Source of the DNA: Paraniabella hibiscisoli
GTDB lineage: Bacteria > Bacteroidota > Bacteroidia > Chitinophagales > Chitinophagaceae
Assembly: GCF_022512515.1 (NCBI RefSeq)
Contig: NZ_JAKWBK010000004.1
Span: 62,001-126,000 of the forward strand
Length of the DNA: 64,000 nucleotides
Direction: 5' to 3'
The stretch's first letter is position 1; each line of letters starts with the position of its first letter. The notes under the pieces were generated by a model, which made no database searches, was not told the DNA's origin, and was given only the letters and a program-made list of their open reading frames with translations. Positions 1 to 10,148 of the stretch are shown piece after piece. Made by a program: the position numbers and the translations under genes.

Positions 1-2231
1 CCACGTAAACTAGACATGAACCTGGTAAATGCACAACAGGCACGCCGGGTATTAGATCGTATTGTGGGATTTGAGTTAAGCCCTGTACTATGGCGTAAAA
101 TAAGCGTAAAAAACAATTTGAGTGCAGGGCGTGTGCAAAGTGTTGCAGTTAGGCTGATTGCTGAGCGGGAAAGAGAAATTAATGCTTTTGAAACACAGAG
201 CAGCTTTAAACTGGAAGCCGTTTTTTCTTCGACAGATACCGGCGGCAGGCAAATTAATTTCAAAGCAGAAGGTAAAAGATATAATGATAGCCAAAGTGCC
301 GAGCAGTTTTTACAGTCATGTATCGGCGCCAACTATACGGTGAGCGACATACAGGTAAAACCTGGCAAACGCACGCCGGCAGCACCTTTCACCACTTCTA
401 CCCTTCAGCAGGAAGCGAGCAGAAAGCTGGGTTACAGTGTTAGTAAAACAATGCTGGTGGCGCAACAGTTGTATGAAAATGGCCATATCACTTACATGCG
501 TACAGATAGCGTTAATTTAAGTGACACTGCACTGGGTGATATTACCAATACCGTAAAGGGAATGTATGGTGAGAACTACCACCAGTTTCGCCGCTATAAA
601 AACAAGAACCAGAGCGCACAGGAAGCGCACGAAGCTATTCGTCCCACTTACATGAACAATACGACCGTTGAAAACCCTGAATGGAAAAGGTTGTATGAGC
701 TGATATGGAAAAGAACGATGGCGAGCCAGATGGCAGATGCTCAATTGGAAAAAACAGTAGCGTCTATAGATATTTCCACCAATAAAGAACAACTTACCGC
801 CTCAGGAGAGGTAATTAAATTCGAAGGCTTTTTAAAGGTTTATCGTGAGGATAAAGACGAAGAAGATATCAACGAAGATGAATCTAATGAGGGCATGTTA
901 CCTCCTTTACAGGTAAAACAAAATCTGCCATTGGTGCAGATGACGGCCACTGAAAGATTCACCAGAGCTTCTCCAAGATATACAGAGGCTTCGCTGGTAA
1001 AAAACTGGAAGAACTGGGCATTGGAAGACCATCTACCTATGCTCCAACGATTTCCACCATTGTTAAAAGAGAATACGTAGAAAAAAGAGATAAAGAAGGG
1101 ATTTCGCGTAACTATAGGTTGCTCACCTTAAAAAATGAGCAAATTGCTAAAGCCACGCTTACAGAGAATACCGGAGCTGAAAAGGCCAAGCTGTTCCCTA
1201 CCGATCTTGGTTTGGTGGTGACAGACTTTTTAAAGCAATACTTTGATGATATTATGGATTATGGGTTCACTGCCCGTATTGAGAATGAGTTTGATGATGT
1301 AGCAGGAGGTAAATTGCAGTGGAACAAAATGATCGATGATTTCTACAGTCCTTTTAAAGAAGATGTAGATAAAACTATTGAAACAGCTGAGCGGATTAAA
1401 GGCGAGAGAGAGCTCGGCGCTGATCCGCAAAGCGGCAAGCCCGTTATAGCCCGTATGGGCAGGTTTGGTCCTATGGTACAGATCGGAAGTGCAGAAGAAG
1501 AAGAAACGCCTCGTTTTGCATCACTGCAAAAAGGCCAGAGCATAGAAACTATTACACTTGCAGAAGCATTAGACCTGTTTAAATTGCCGGCTGTACTGGG
1601 TGAATATGAAGGGAAGGAAGTTTCTGTTAACATTGGCCGGTTTGGTCCTTATGTAAAACTCGGGGAAGACTTTATATCCATTCCCAAAGGCGAAGATCCT
1701 TTTAGTGTAAACCTGGACAGGGCTATCGCCCTGATCAAAGAGAAACAGCAGGCGGATGCACCTATCGCAGAGTTTGAAGGAAAACCTGTAACAAAGGGTA
1801 AAGGGAGATTTGGACCATTTATTAAATGGAACGATATGTTCATTAATGTACCCCGCCGATATAATTTCGATCATCTTTCGGCACAGGACATTAACGAGTT
1901 GATAGAAACGAAAGTGGAAAAAGAAGCCAATCGTTTTATTCAGCAATGGCCCGAAGAAAAAATTGCACTGGAAAATGGCAGATGGGGGCCTTTTATCCGG
2001 TTTGGCAAAAAAATGATCAAGTTGGGAAGAAAAGAAGACGGAGAAAAGTACTCTGCTGACGAACTTAGCAATGTTTCTCTGGAGGACGTTAAAAAAATGA
2101 TCATTGCGGAAGAGCCCGGAGCTTTTGATAAGCCCCTTAAGCCTGCCCGTTCCGCAGGCGGGAAAGCAGCAGCAAAGAAAAAGTCTGCCGGGACGACTGC
2201 TAAGAAAAGAGCAGCTCCTAAAAAGAAGTAA
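1..2231 (+). CDS. topA: DNA topoisomerase I, 5'-truncated by window edge, one frameshift
   Basis: Type IA topoisomerase that relaxes negative supercoils through a 5'-phosphotyrosine intermediate. The reading frame is already open at base 1, so the N-terminal Toprim domain lies outside the window. The active-site block GHITYMRTDS is visible and its Tyr is the expected nucleophile. The C-terminal half carries several GRFGP-type topoisomerase C-terminal repeats and ends in a Lys/Ala-rich tail. Frame is lost at the six-A run at 999-1004. One added A restores LVKKLEELGIGRPSTYAPT, a family-typical segment, and reading then continues to the stop at 2231. Because the gene is essential, a sequencing deletion is much more likely than a pseudogene. 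Confidence 0.95.
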
Positions 2232-2268
2232 ACACTCCGTAGCAGACCGCTATAATATCAATAGTACC

Positions 2269-2316
2269 ACGCGTTGTTATGTATCTTTACAAGGTATAGA
2301 ACAACGCGTTTTGCTT
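2269..2316 (+). terminator. Hairpin downstream of topA with a T-rich tail
   Basis: A perfect 10-bp inverted repeat (ACGCGTTGTT at 2269-2278, AACAACGCGT at 2300-2309) lies 38 bases after the topA stop and is followed by a T-rich stretch. The 21-base loop contains TATCTTTA (2282-2289), close to the Bacteroidota -7 consensus TAnnTTTG. It may therefore also hold the promoter of the next gene. Confidence 0.6.
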
Positions 2317-2342
2317 TTATTTCAAACATAAACCACAACAAA

Positions 2343-2942
2343 ATGAAACAGTTATTTTTCGTAGCGACACTGGTAACGCTTTTCAGCTTTACCATCAAAG
2401 ACCCTATTTCCGGCAAAGACAGGAAAGATTTGCTTGCTTATAGAAAGACTGCCGAAACGACCTTATTAAACTCCGTTAAGGGCCTTACTGAAAAGCAGCT
2501 TAACTGGAAGGCTAATGATTCAAGCTGGAGTATTGCTAATTGTATTGAGCATATAACACTAACAGAAAATTCCATCTACGACTGGGCCATGGGCACTTTA
2601 AAAGAAACTGCTGACCCGGCGAAAAGAGCGGAGGTAAAAAATACGGATGACCAGATTAAGGCCATGATTGAGAGCCGCGACCATAAAGCCAAGGCGCCCG
2701 AACCATTAAAACCAATGGGCAAGCTGGGTAATACAGAAAAGGCACTGCACACATTCAAACAGCAAAGCGCCCGCCTTGATGAGTATATACAATCTACCAA
2801 AGATGATTTAAGAAATCATTTTGCTCAAACACCGGTAGGTACAGTAGACGCCTACCAACTTTTGTTATTTTTGACCGCGCATACCAGGCGCCATACCGCA
2901 CAGATCTTAGCTATAAAAGCGGATGCTGCTTTTCCTAAATAA
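2343..2942 (+). CDS. Secreted DinB-superfamily protein
   Basis: A 199-residue protein with an N-terminal hydrophobic signal-like segment (about residues 1-17) followed by a DinB/YfiT-like four-helix domain. The likely metal ligands are visible: a His in CIEHIT and two His in HTRRHTAQ near the C-terminus, spaced as in the DinB_2 family. The ATG at 2343 was chosen because it gives the signal peptide; an upstream in-frame start would add unrelated residues. Family members are often thiol- or metal-dependent enzymes of unknown substrate, and no substrate can be assigned. It sits between topA and a convergent gene, with its own possible promoter in the preceding hairpin loop. Confidence 0.8.
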   Translation: MKQLFFVATLVTLFSFTIKDPISGKDRKDLLAYRKTAETTLLNSVKGLTEKQLNWKANDSSWSIANCIEHITLTENSIYDWAMGTLKETADPAKRAEVKNTDDQIKAMIESRDHKAKAPEPLKPMGKLGNTEKALHTFKQQSARLDEYIQSTKDDLRNHFAQTPVGTVDAYQLLLFLTAHTRRHTAQILAIKADAAFPK

Positions 2943-2965
2943 GACCGTCACAAAAATTACATATA

Positions 2966-3002
2966 AGAAGATGCCATCCTTAATCGGGATGGCATCTTCT
3001 TT
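2966..3002. terminator. Strong bidirectional terminator
   Basis: A perfect 14-bp stem (2966-2979 with 2987-3000) and 7-base loop lie between the convergent DinB-like gene and the fasciclin gene. T- and A-rich flanks allow termination in both directions. Confidence 0.8.
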
Positions 3003-3021
3003 ATCCGTACTTATTCAAAAA

Positions 3022-4328
3022 TTATTGCGCCAACAATACCTGGTCGATGCGCTGAATAACACCATTGATCTGGTTAATATCATTAGTAACACCAGGTGCA
3101 GCACTTAAAACAACCTTAGCTGCAGTAGTATTACCTATGCCTTTTATGGTAAAAGTAGTAGCATTGGTCATTTGAAAAGTCAAGCCTGGATGCGTTGGCA
3201 AAAATGCATTTACTAATGTAGGAAGATTGGTGGCCTGTGTTGGAAAATTTACCGTAAAGTTCCTATAGCCTATTGTGGGTATTTCCGGAGTAGTGTCTGT
3301 TTTAGCCTGACCGGGCTTTCCTACTATATGATACGCCACCACTCCCTGTAAAAGTGCGGCGTTATTTCCTGGGCCAATAAAGCCCCGTAAAACGGTATGG
3401 ATGACGGATCTGAGATAATGGTAACACCGTAGGTAGTTACCAGTCCCTGGGCAAATAGCAATGCTTCAGCCTGGGGCAAACCCTGACTGTTCATGGCCGC
3501 ACGGGCTATCAGTTGTACCAGCGTTTGCTCAAAAGCTGTATTGGTGGGTACCAACACCGTAAAATTAGCATTAGCTGTGCTTAACGCTTTTTGAAACAGA
3601 CCCTCGGGATTTACGCCTCCGTCGGCACGAATTATGGCAGCCTTAAAATAAGTGTAGGTACCTCCTGCATCGGCAGCTATTGTTTGCCATAACACTTTAT
3701 CGGGTGGCAACAGGGCGGCATACACTTTATGCATGACGCCATTGGCTGTTGCAATATCAGCCTGCGTTATAGGTATATTATTGGCGAAACCTGAAGTACC
3801 CTGTTTACCCAAAAAGATCGGCATCCGGTAGCCGGGCGGCAATGCAGCAGAAGGTGGAGCCAGCACTAACGCGCTTTGCAAATACATATTGAATGCGGGA
3901 GTAACCGGATTAACTCGGTTGATGGTTAGTTGCGATCCGCCGATAATATGGTATTTCAACATTGAATCTAACTGCCCTGCTCTGAAGACGTTCAATGATG
4001 AAGCATCTGCAGGTAGGCCCAATGCAGCAAACGATCGCAAAATTGCTGTATTATCAGGTGCGAAGAAGGTCATTTCACCAGATGGATTGCCAAGGATATC
4101 CGACAGTTTTCCCGTTGTACTGGTAAACGTACTGGCTTTTTCTACCGCAGTTTTTAAAATAGAATAGTCTGATGCGTTCAGTTTCTGCAAGATCGTTTCT
4201 GTATCTGCCGGCGGCACGGGCTCTACTGGTTCTGCCTCTGGTAATTCTTTATTACAGGCTTGCAGGAAAAATAAGGCGGCCAGCAGCTTGAGGGTACTCT
4301 TTTTGAATATTTTATTGATAACAGTCAT
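3022..4328 (-). CDS. Fasciclin-domain lipoprotein, one frameshift
   Basis: Cell-envelope lipoprotein with a lipobox-like LFFLQAC near residue 25, a Glu/Pro-rich linker and at least two FAS1 domains. FAS1 signatures include MTFFAPDNTAI and FTVLVPTNTAFEQ, each followed later by a YHIIGG- or YHIVGK-type segment. The start at 4328 (MTVINKIF) places the lipobox correctly. Frame is lost near 3371-3375 in a short G run; one added G joins YGALL to GPGNNAALLQGVVAYHIVG and carries the reading to 3022. It lies 31 bp downstream of a TonB-dependent receptor on the same strand, so the two are probably one operon. FAS1 proteins generally mediate adhesion or surface binding; the ligand is unknown. Confidence 0.85.
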
Positions 4329-4359
4329 ATCTGCGATATTTAGGATAAGCATTAAAAAT

Positions 4360-7056
4360 TTACAGTAAATTAAAAGTATATGCAACATAATACAATCCCC
4401 CGATACTTGGATTACCAATTGCGTTGGTATAGTATTGATTAAACAGGTTATTTGCACCGAGCTTCAATTGTGATTTGATCAATGGCAGCCTGTAAAGCAA
4501 TGCAAAATCTACCATGTGAATGGGATCCAGAGTACCTGAAGCAAAATCTCCCTCGAAGTTTACTTTATCCTGCCATCTCCAGTTGATGTTAAAACCCATC
4601 AGGTTTTTAGGACCAAAACCAGAATTGCTCAAACCCAGTACGGTTCTGTATTTGGGGGCGTTAAAGGAAGATCGAAAATTATTCGGTATATCCCTGATCT
4701 CATCAGAAGACACACTACCATTAACCGAAAAATTAGCCGGAAGCCTCCAGTCAAGACCCACCGCCCAACCGAAAGTCTTCACCTTCACATCTGAATTTAC
4801 CACAACAGAAATACCCCTGTAAGCAGCAGGATTTGCCGGATCATTAAACTGCACCACATCGCGACGGCCAATAAAATTTTCATACTCGCCGGTATACACA
4901 TAAGCATCCACAAATAATTTTTTAGCAATGAGGGCCTTATATCCCAGTTCATAACTCACCACACTTTCTGGTTTTACTTCTTTATAAGTTACGGGTATAC
5001 GATTGGCGGGATTGGCAATAAATTCGGGTGCCGATAAACCAGGATTGTTGATCAGATCGTAGGACTCCCATATTACCTTATTGCCCCCAATCAATGTTCC
5101 GCTTCCTACTGTCAGGTCTATCCATTGCTGCTGCGTACTGGGGAAACGATAGGCCGTCTGGTACGAAAGGCGAATATTATGATCTTCGGCAGGTTTAATT
5201 ACTGCAGTCACTCTCGGGGTAAACTTTCCTTTAAAATATTCATTTTTATCGTACCGGCCGGAGGCTGTCAATTTCAACCTGTTTTTAATTATCTCCCTTC
5301 CTACCTGCAAATAAGCGCCTACTTCATTTATTTTGATCGGGCCATCTACTTCATGAAACAGTGTATTTTCGCTGTTCAACACAAACTGCCTCCAGTTTCC
5401 TCCTACCAATAACTCTACCGCATTATTAACCAATGGCGACAGGTTATACTGCCCTTCTGCTACATACAGATCGGACTTATCGAGAAATAACCCACCGTTC
5501 TGATAAATAGGCTTTAGCCGAACTTCATCCCATAATTTAGTAAACTCAGCAGAACCTGCCTGCGGACGTCCCACATCTGCTGTTGCCCTGGCCATATTGT
5601 GTGCTTCTATATCGCCAATACCAGCCATTTTTGCGTTCATGTAAGCCAGCCCGTATTGTTGATACCATTGTGCACTTGGCTTCCACAACTCGTTAAACTG
5701 TCGTGCAGTAGCCGTGAGGTTATGCGATTCGCCTGCATTTTCCTGTGTGGTATACGCCCGCAGAAACCAGTTATCAGACTTAAACTCCAGTTTATACTGT
5801 CCAATCCTAAGGTCTTTTAATGAATAACGATCGCTGCCGGTATAAATGGTATTACCAGTTCCCATCTGCCCCATTAATGAAGCTTCCACTTTAGGGGTGA
5901 TTTTGTAATGTAAAGCAGCCCCTACTTTAAAATTAACGGTATTAGGGTCTGCTAACTCATTCTCTGTATAACCTGTTCTTGAAACAGGAATATTTTCGGG
6001 CATCTGGCTGATATAAGATTGCCAAAAAGGAACCTGGGCGCCGATAGCATTTAATACCAGAGATCGTAAATTGATGGTGGTTTCATCGCCATATACATTT
6101 ATACCATCATAGTTAGGATCAGTTTCACGCGTACCGTCTTTTATGGCGCCATTAGTTCCTACCCTCCCGTAATTGCGGTAGTCCCTGGCCAGCCAATCCC
6201 TTGCATGTATATATTCTGAAGTAATTTTGTACGCAAATTTTTCAGACACCTTCTGAGCCCACCTGGCAGAAAAATTATAATAAGGTGAAGTGCCCCTGTA
6301 ATCATTACCCACATTCATTACACCACTTTTAGCCTGGAAAGATAAGCCGGTATATTTGAACGGATTCTTACTATTGATGAGTAAGGTACCGTTCATGCCG
6401 CCCGAACCATACAGCGCCGATGAAGCGCCAGGTAGCAATTCCATGCTTTCCACATCCAGTTCAGACAAGCCCACTACGCTTCCTACTGAAAAATTCAATG
6501 CGGGCGCCTGGTTGTCGATGCCATCCACCTGTTGGTTAAACCGGGTATTACCGCTACCCGCAAATCCGCGTGTGGTGGGAGATGTAAAGGTTAGTGAAGC
6601 ATTTACTACGTCTACACCTTTTAGCTTACCAATGATATCATAATAACTGGCCGCGGGAGCATTTTTAATAGCGGCAGCGCTCACCCGCTCCACAGTAACA
6701 GGCGACTCAAGCAAGCGTTCGCTAAACCTGGAAGCTGATACCACAATCTCCTGGCCCAGCATTGGCTTTAAAGACACCGTTAAAAACGTTGTGCCTGTAA
6801 CCGATATATCCTGCGCTTCAAAATTTACGGACGTGATCGTTAAAGTAGCAGGTAAAGAGGATACATTGATCTGAAACTCTCCTTTTTCATTAGCCACTAC
6901 TCCTTGGGTACTGCCTTTTAAAACAATGGAAGCGGCAGAAATGCCGTCTCCGTTTTCAACATTTTTTACGACTCCTTTAATAGTTTGAGCAAAAGAAAAG
7001 GTTACGACAAGACATAGGATTCCGGTTATGGCGGACAATCTTAATGCAATTCTCAT
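4360..7056 (-). CDS. TonB-dependent outer-membrane receptor with carboxypeptidase-like N-terminal domain
   Basis: An intact 898-residue outer-membrane transporter. In order: signal peptide (about 1-23, ending SFAQ), a carboxypeptidase-regulatory-like beta-sandwich (about 25-105), a plug domain (about 120-230, with VERVSAAAIKNAPAASYYD and GASSALYGSGGMNG), then a beta-barrel ending in an aromatic/hydrophobic terminus (YTFNLL). Such proteins import large or scarce ligands using the proton-motive force via TonB-ExbBD. The partner downstream is a fasciclin lipoprotein, not a SusD homologue, so this is not a classical SusCD glycan pair. The ligand cannot be told from sequence. Confidence 0.93.
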   Translation of the reverse strand: MRIALRLSAITGILCLVVTFSFAQTIKGVVKNVENGDGISAASIVLKGSTQGVVANEKGEFQINVSSLPATLTITSVNFEAQDISVTGTTFLTVSLKPMLGQEIVVSASRFSERLLESPVTVERVSAAAIKNAPAASYYDIIGKLKGVDVVNASLTFTSPTTRGFAGSGNTRFNQQVDGIDNQAPALNFSVGSVVGLSELDVESMELLPGASSALYGSGGMNGTLLINSKNPFKYTGLSFQAKSGVMNVGNDYRGTSPYYNFSARWAQKVSEKFAYKITSEYIHARDWLARDYRNYGRVGTNGAIKDGTRETDPNYDGINVYGDETTINLRSLVLNAIGAQVPFWQSYISQMPENIPVSRTGYTENELADPNTVNFKVGAALHYKITPKVEASLMGQMGTGNTIYTGSDRYSLKDLRIGQYKLEFKSDNWFLRAYTTQENAGESHNLTATARQFNELWKPSAQWYQQYGLAYMNAKMAGIGDIEAHNMARATADVGRPQAGSAEFTKLWDEVRLKPIYQNGGLFLDKSDLYVAEGQYNLSPLVNNAVELLVGGNWRQFVLNSENTLFHEVDGPIKINEVGAYLQVGREIIKNRLKLTASGRYDKNEYFKGKFTPRVTAVIKPAEDHNIRLSYQTAYRFPSTQQQWIDLTVGSGTLIGGNKVIWESYDLINNPGLSAPEFIANPANRIPVTYKEVKPESVVSYELGYKALIAKKLFVDAYVYTGEYENFIGRRDVVQFNDPANPAAYRGISVVVNSDVKVKTFGWAVGLDWRLPANFSVNGSVSSDEIRDIPNNFRSSFNAPKYRTVLGLSNSGFGPKNLMGFNINWRWQDKVNFEGDFASGTLDPIHMVDFALLYRLPLIKSQLKLGANNLFNQYYTNAIGNPSIGGLYYVAYTFNLL

Positions 7057-7326
7057 AAATTACTGATTTGTTTGGACAATTGTTCTGTTAAAATAACACT
7101 TGTTAGTTTAATTTCAAAATAAAATGTTACTCCATACAGATAGGTGGTAACGGGTGCGAGAACTCCTGGATTATTTAGCGCGCAGTTGAAATATGGTAAA
7201 AGTCCAGCCGAAAATACACAATCCAAAGACCCGGAAATGCACTTTATAATTATTGTTATTAGCAATTTATCATCATTCACTTGCAGCTATTTATTGCCTG
7301 TATATTATTATCAGCTGATTCTTATT

Positions 7327-7334
7327 AATTTCGC
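7327..7334 (+). promoter_or_regulatory. -7-like promoter box abutting purC
   Basis: TAATTTCG lies four bases before the purC ATG and resembles the Bacteroidota -7 consensus TAnnTTTG. Transcription would start at or next to the start codon, giving an almost leaderless mRNA. Confidence 0.45.
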
Positions 7335-7337
7335 GCC

Positions 7338-8260
7338 ATGTCTGAATTGAACTTCCCCAACAAACTAATTTCTACCGTGGTAAGGTAAGAGATGTATATA
7401 CTATAGATGACCGGTTGCTGGTGATGATTGCTTCTGATCGTATATCGGCATTTGATGTAATATTACCGGAACCTATTCCGTATAAAGGACAGGTATTGAA
7501 CCAGATCGCTGCATACATGCTCAATGCAACCCAGGACATTTGTAAAAACTGGCTGCTGGAAACACCTACGGTGAATAGCTCTGTAGGACAAAAATGCGAG
7601 CCTTTTAAAATAGAGATGGTAGTGCGCGGGCATTTAACAGGACATGCCTGGAGAACTTACAGCAGCGGTAAAAGAATCTTATGTGGTGTAATGCTTCCAG
7701 AGGGAATGAAGGAAAATGATGCATTCGCTACACCCATCATTACCCCGAGTACCAAAGCCAGCGAGGGCCATGATGAAGACATTAGTAAGGAAGAAATTAT
7801 TGAGCAGGGCCTGGCTACAGCAAGCGAATGGCAGCAACTGGAACAACTAGCTTTGTCTTTGTTTAAACGCGGACAGGAGCTGGCTTTAAAGCAAGGACTG
7901 ATACTGGTGGACACTAAATATGAGTTTGGTAAACTGGGAGATGAAATTGTATTAATGGATGAAATACATACACCTGACAGCTCCCGGTATTTTTATGCCG
8001 AAGGCTTTGAAGAACGACAGCAGGCGGGCGAAAAGCAAAAGCAGCTGAGTAAGGAGTTTGTACGGGAGTGGTTAATTGAAAACAATTTTATGGGTAAGGA
8101 AGGCCAACAGGTTCCTGAAATGAAAGAAGAATGGATCAACACCATTTCCAACCGCTATATCGAACTATATGAAAAGGTAATTGGCGAAGCATTTCAACCC
8201 AAAAAAGTGAATGAGGAAGAGCAGGTAGAAAAGATCTCTCAAGCATTAAGCAGATATTAA
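7338..8260 (+). CDS. purC: Phosphoribosylaminoimidazole-succinocarboxamide synthase, one frameshift
   Basis: SAICAR synthase of purine biosynthesis: joins CAIR and aspartate with ATP. Motifs visible include the N-terminal GKVRDVYTIDDR-type nucleotide loop, SDRISAFDVILPEPIPYKG, and VRGHLTGHAW. The C-terminal half has VDTKYEFG and the SRYF segment. The first 16 codons are in another frame; one T added to the T run at 7369-7371 restores LIFYRGKVRDVY and makes the gene start at ATG 7338. The overall length of about 307 residues fits the longer Bacteroidota/eukaryote-like SAICAR synthases. It stands alone, not in a pur cluster, and ends in a clear terminator. Confidence 0.93.
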
Positions 8261-8265
8261 GAACA

Positions 8266-8293
8266 AGGGCCGCAAAATTTGCGGCCCTGTTTT
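8266..8293 (+). terminator. purC terminator
   Basis: GC-rich stem AGGGCCGC (8266-8273) with GCGGCCCT (8281-8288), loop AAAATTT, followed by GTTTT. It starts six bases after the purC stop. Confidence 0.8.
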
Positions 8294-8313
8294 ATAGAGA
8301 ACGGATAAACTAA

Positions 8314-8757
8314 CTATTTGATTACCGGAGTACGCCTTTGCAACTTTATAGCATTCTTTTTGAAGGCGCTAACATATCCTTCGCTATCTTCTCTGCGTAT
8401 AACTGCGTTAATTGCATCATTTTCGAACCGGAAAAATTCATCTATCTCCAGTCGTATACTTCTTCCATAAGTTTTATTATATACCGATCTGCTGCCACCG
8501 ATTGAAAAATCACCAATCAGAACATCATTAAACTCCGGCCATAACCTTGTATCATTATCAACGCTGTATACTATAGCATACTGACCATCGTAATCCAGTT
8601 TCACCACTGAATAAGGAGAATTAACTTCAGAAATATATCTTACTATTCCAGATTCATCATTGTTTTGATTGTCATCATAATAATCTCTTTTTGTACAGCT
8701 TGCCAATAATACAATTCCGGCAAAAAGCACCAGCGATATTGAAATAATTCTTTTCAT
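8314..8757 (-). CDS. Small lipoprotein of unknown function
   Basis: A 147-residue protein with a type II signal peptide: a hydrophobic segment followed by LLASC gives a good lipobox at about residue 20. The mature part starts with an Asp/Asn-rich linker (YYDDNQNNDES) and then alternating beta-strand-like segments. I recognise no domain. ATG 8757 is preferred because it starts directly at the signal peptide; longer in-frame extensions are not credible. It is convergent with purC and divergent from the lactonase gene. Confidence 0.7.
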   Translation of the reverse strand: MKRIISISLVLFAGIVLLASCTKRDYYDDNQNNDESGIVRYISEVNSPYSVVKLDYDGQYAIVYSVDNDTRLWPEFNDVLIGDFSIGGSRSVYNKTYGRSIRLEIDEFFRFENDAINAVIRREDSEGYVSAFKKNAIKLQRRTPVIK

Positions 8758-8894
8758 TTTTATAAGTTTAGTAGTTTTAATTAATATTGTTTGCTTGTTT
8801 GATATATAGAGTATTAAAAAAGCCCGGGGTTTGTAGCACATTGTTAAAAAACTTATAATAAAATTTATGCCAACAGCCCATCATTATTCTAAAA

Positions 8895-10010
8895 ATGATC
8901 AACGATTATATGAAATCAGTAATTCTCTCACTCCTTAGCGTTGGATTTATGCTTTACACTCCAAGTTCATCAGCGCAGCGCCTGGTTATTGGCACCTACA
9001 CTAATAACAACGCGAGCAAAGGCATTTACCTATATGATTTTAACGCTGCTACCGGTGAAGCAAAAGAACTAAGCTCTGTTAAAGCAGGCAACCCCTCCTA
9101 CCAGGCTGTTGACAACAGGAGACATTTCGTTTACAGTGTTAATGAAAGCGATGAAGGCAAAATATCTGCTTTTAAGTACGATCCGTCAACTGGGTCTCTA
9201 TCGTTAATTAACCAGCAACCTAATAATGGCAGCGCTCCCTGTTATGTAAGCATTGATAAAACCGGAAAATGGCTGTTTGCGGGCAACTATAGCAGCGGCA
9301 ACCTCACCGTGCATGCTATTGCTGCCGACGGAAGCATCGGCCCTATTCAGCAAACAGTGCAGCATACAGGAAACGGGCCCAATAAAAACCGCCAGGAATC
9401 GGCCCATGTACATTGCACGTACGTATCGCCCGATAACCGCTTTTTATATACACCCGACCTTGGAATCGACAAGGTGATGATCTATCCATTTGATGCGCAA
9501 ACAGGAAGGTTAAACACAGATCAAAGCAGTGCCATTATTATACCGGCAGGTGGTGGTCCCCGGCATATTGTATTTACCCAAAACGGAAAGTTCGGCTATA
9601 TTATTGAAGAATTGTCCGGAGCAATTACCGTAGTTGCGCGTAAAGGATTGCAGCACACTATTGTTCAACAAATTAATAACCTGCCCGCTCAATATAATGG
9701 TGCCAGCGCTGATATTCACCTATCACCGGATGAACATTTTCTATATACTTCGCACCGCGGCAACAGCACTATACAGATACATCAAATAGATGCAAAAACC
9801 GGACGCATCAGTTTTGTTGCAGAACAAGCCACCAATGGTAATTTCCCGAGAAACTTCACCCTCCATCCTTCAGGGAAATACCTGTTGGCAGCCAACCAGA
9901 AATCAAACGACATTACCATCTTTAAAAGAGATATTCGTACTGGCTTACTTACAGATACTCAACAACGTATTAGGGTACCCGCGCCGGTTTGCCTGCAATG
10001 GATCGACTGA
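8895..10010 (+). CDS. Secreted lactonase-family beta-propeller protein (6-phosphogluconolactonase-like)
   Basis: An intact 371-residue seven-bladed propeller of the YbhE/lactonase family (PF10282). It has an N-terminal signal peptide ending near SSSAQ and repeats of the form YxVNE, GxxPCYVSIDKTGKWLFAGNY and GPRHIVFTQNGKFGYIIEEL, typical of this family. A second in-frame ATG at 8910 starts directly at the signal peptide and may be the true start. Cytosolic homologues hydrolyse 6-phosphogluconolactone; a secreted copy may act on other lactones. The exact substrate is not predictable. Confidence 0.88.
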   Translation: MINDYMKSVILSLLSVGFMLYTPSSSAQRLVIGTYTNNNASKGIYLYDFNAATGEAKELSSVKAGNPSYQAVDNRRHFVYSVNESDEGKISAFKYDPSTGSLSLINQQPNNGSAPCYVSIDKTGKWLFAGNYSSGNLTVHAIAADGSIGPIQQTVQHTGNGPNKNRQESAHVHCTYVSPDNRFLYTPDLGIDKVMIYPFDAQTGRLNTDQSSAIIIPAGGGPRHIVFTQNGKFGYIIEELSGAITVVARKGLQHTIVQQINNLPAQYNGASADIHLSPDEHFLYTSHRGNSTIQIHQIDAKTGRISFVAEQATNGNFPRNFTLHPSGKYLLAANQKSNDITIFKRDIRTGLLTDTQQRIRVPAPVCLQWID

Positions 10011-10136
10011 TAGTAACTTCTTATACATTTCAAGACTCCAAATCAATAAAGAGCATAAGTCAGGAGCTTGTTGATGTATCTTGTTCTGGAAAAAGGACTG
10101 GTAAAAAAGCATGAGGACAACAGGGACCAGAGTTCG

Positions 10137-10144
10137 TAACTTTG
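10137..10144 (+). promoter_or_regulatory. -7 promoter box TAACTTTG before queG
   Basis: Exact match to TAnnTTTG, ending four bases before the proposed queG TTG start, which again implies a near-leaderless transcript. Confidence 0.55.
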
Positions 10145-10148
10145 CGGC

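Noticed and set aside
1230..1946. Long open frames on the strand opposite topA
   Set aside because: They lie wholly within the coding frame of topA, show no domain or signal pattern, and are codon-usage shadows.
1..2231. topA as a real pseudogene or as two separate genes
   Set aside because: One A in a homopolymer restores a perfect family sequence, the gene is essential, and the same error type is found throughout the window.
7057..7337. Riboswitch between the TonB-dependent receptor and purC
   Set aside because: I looked for cobalamin, TPP and purine riboswitch cores on both strands and saw none; only short five-base stems can be drawn.
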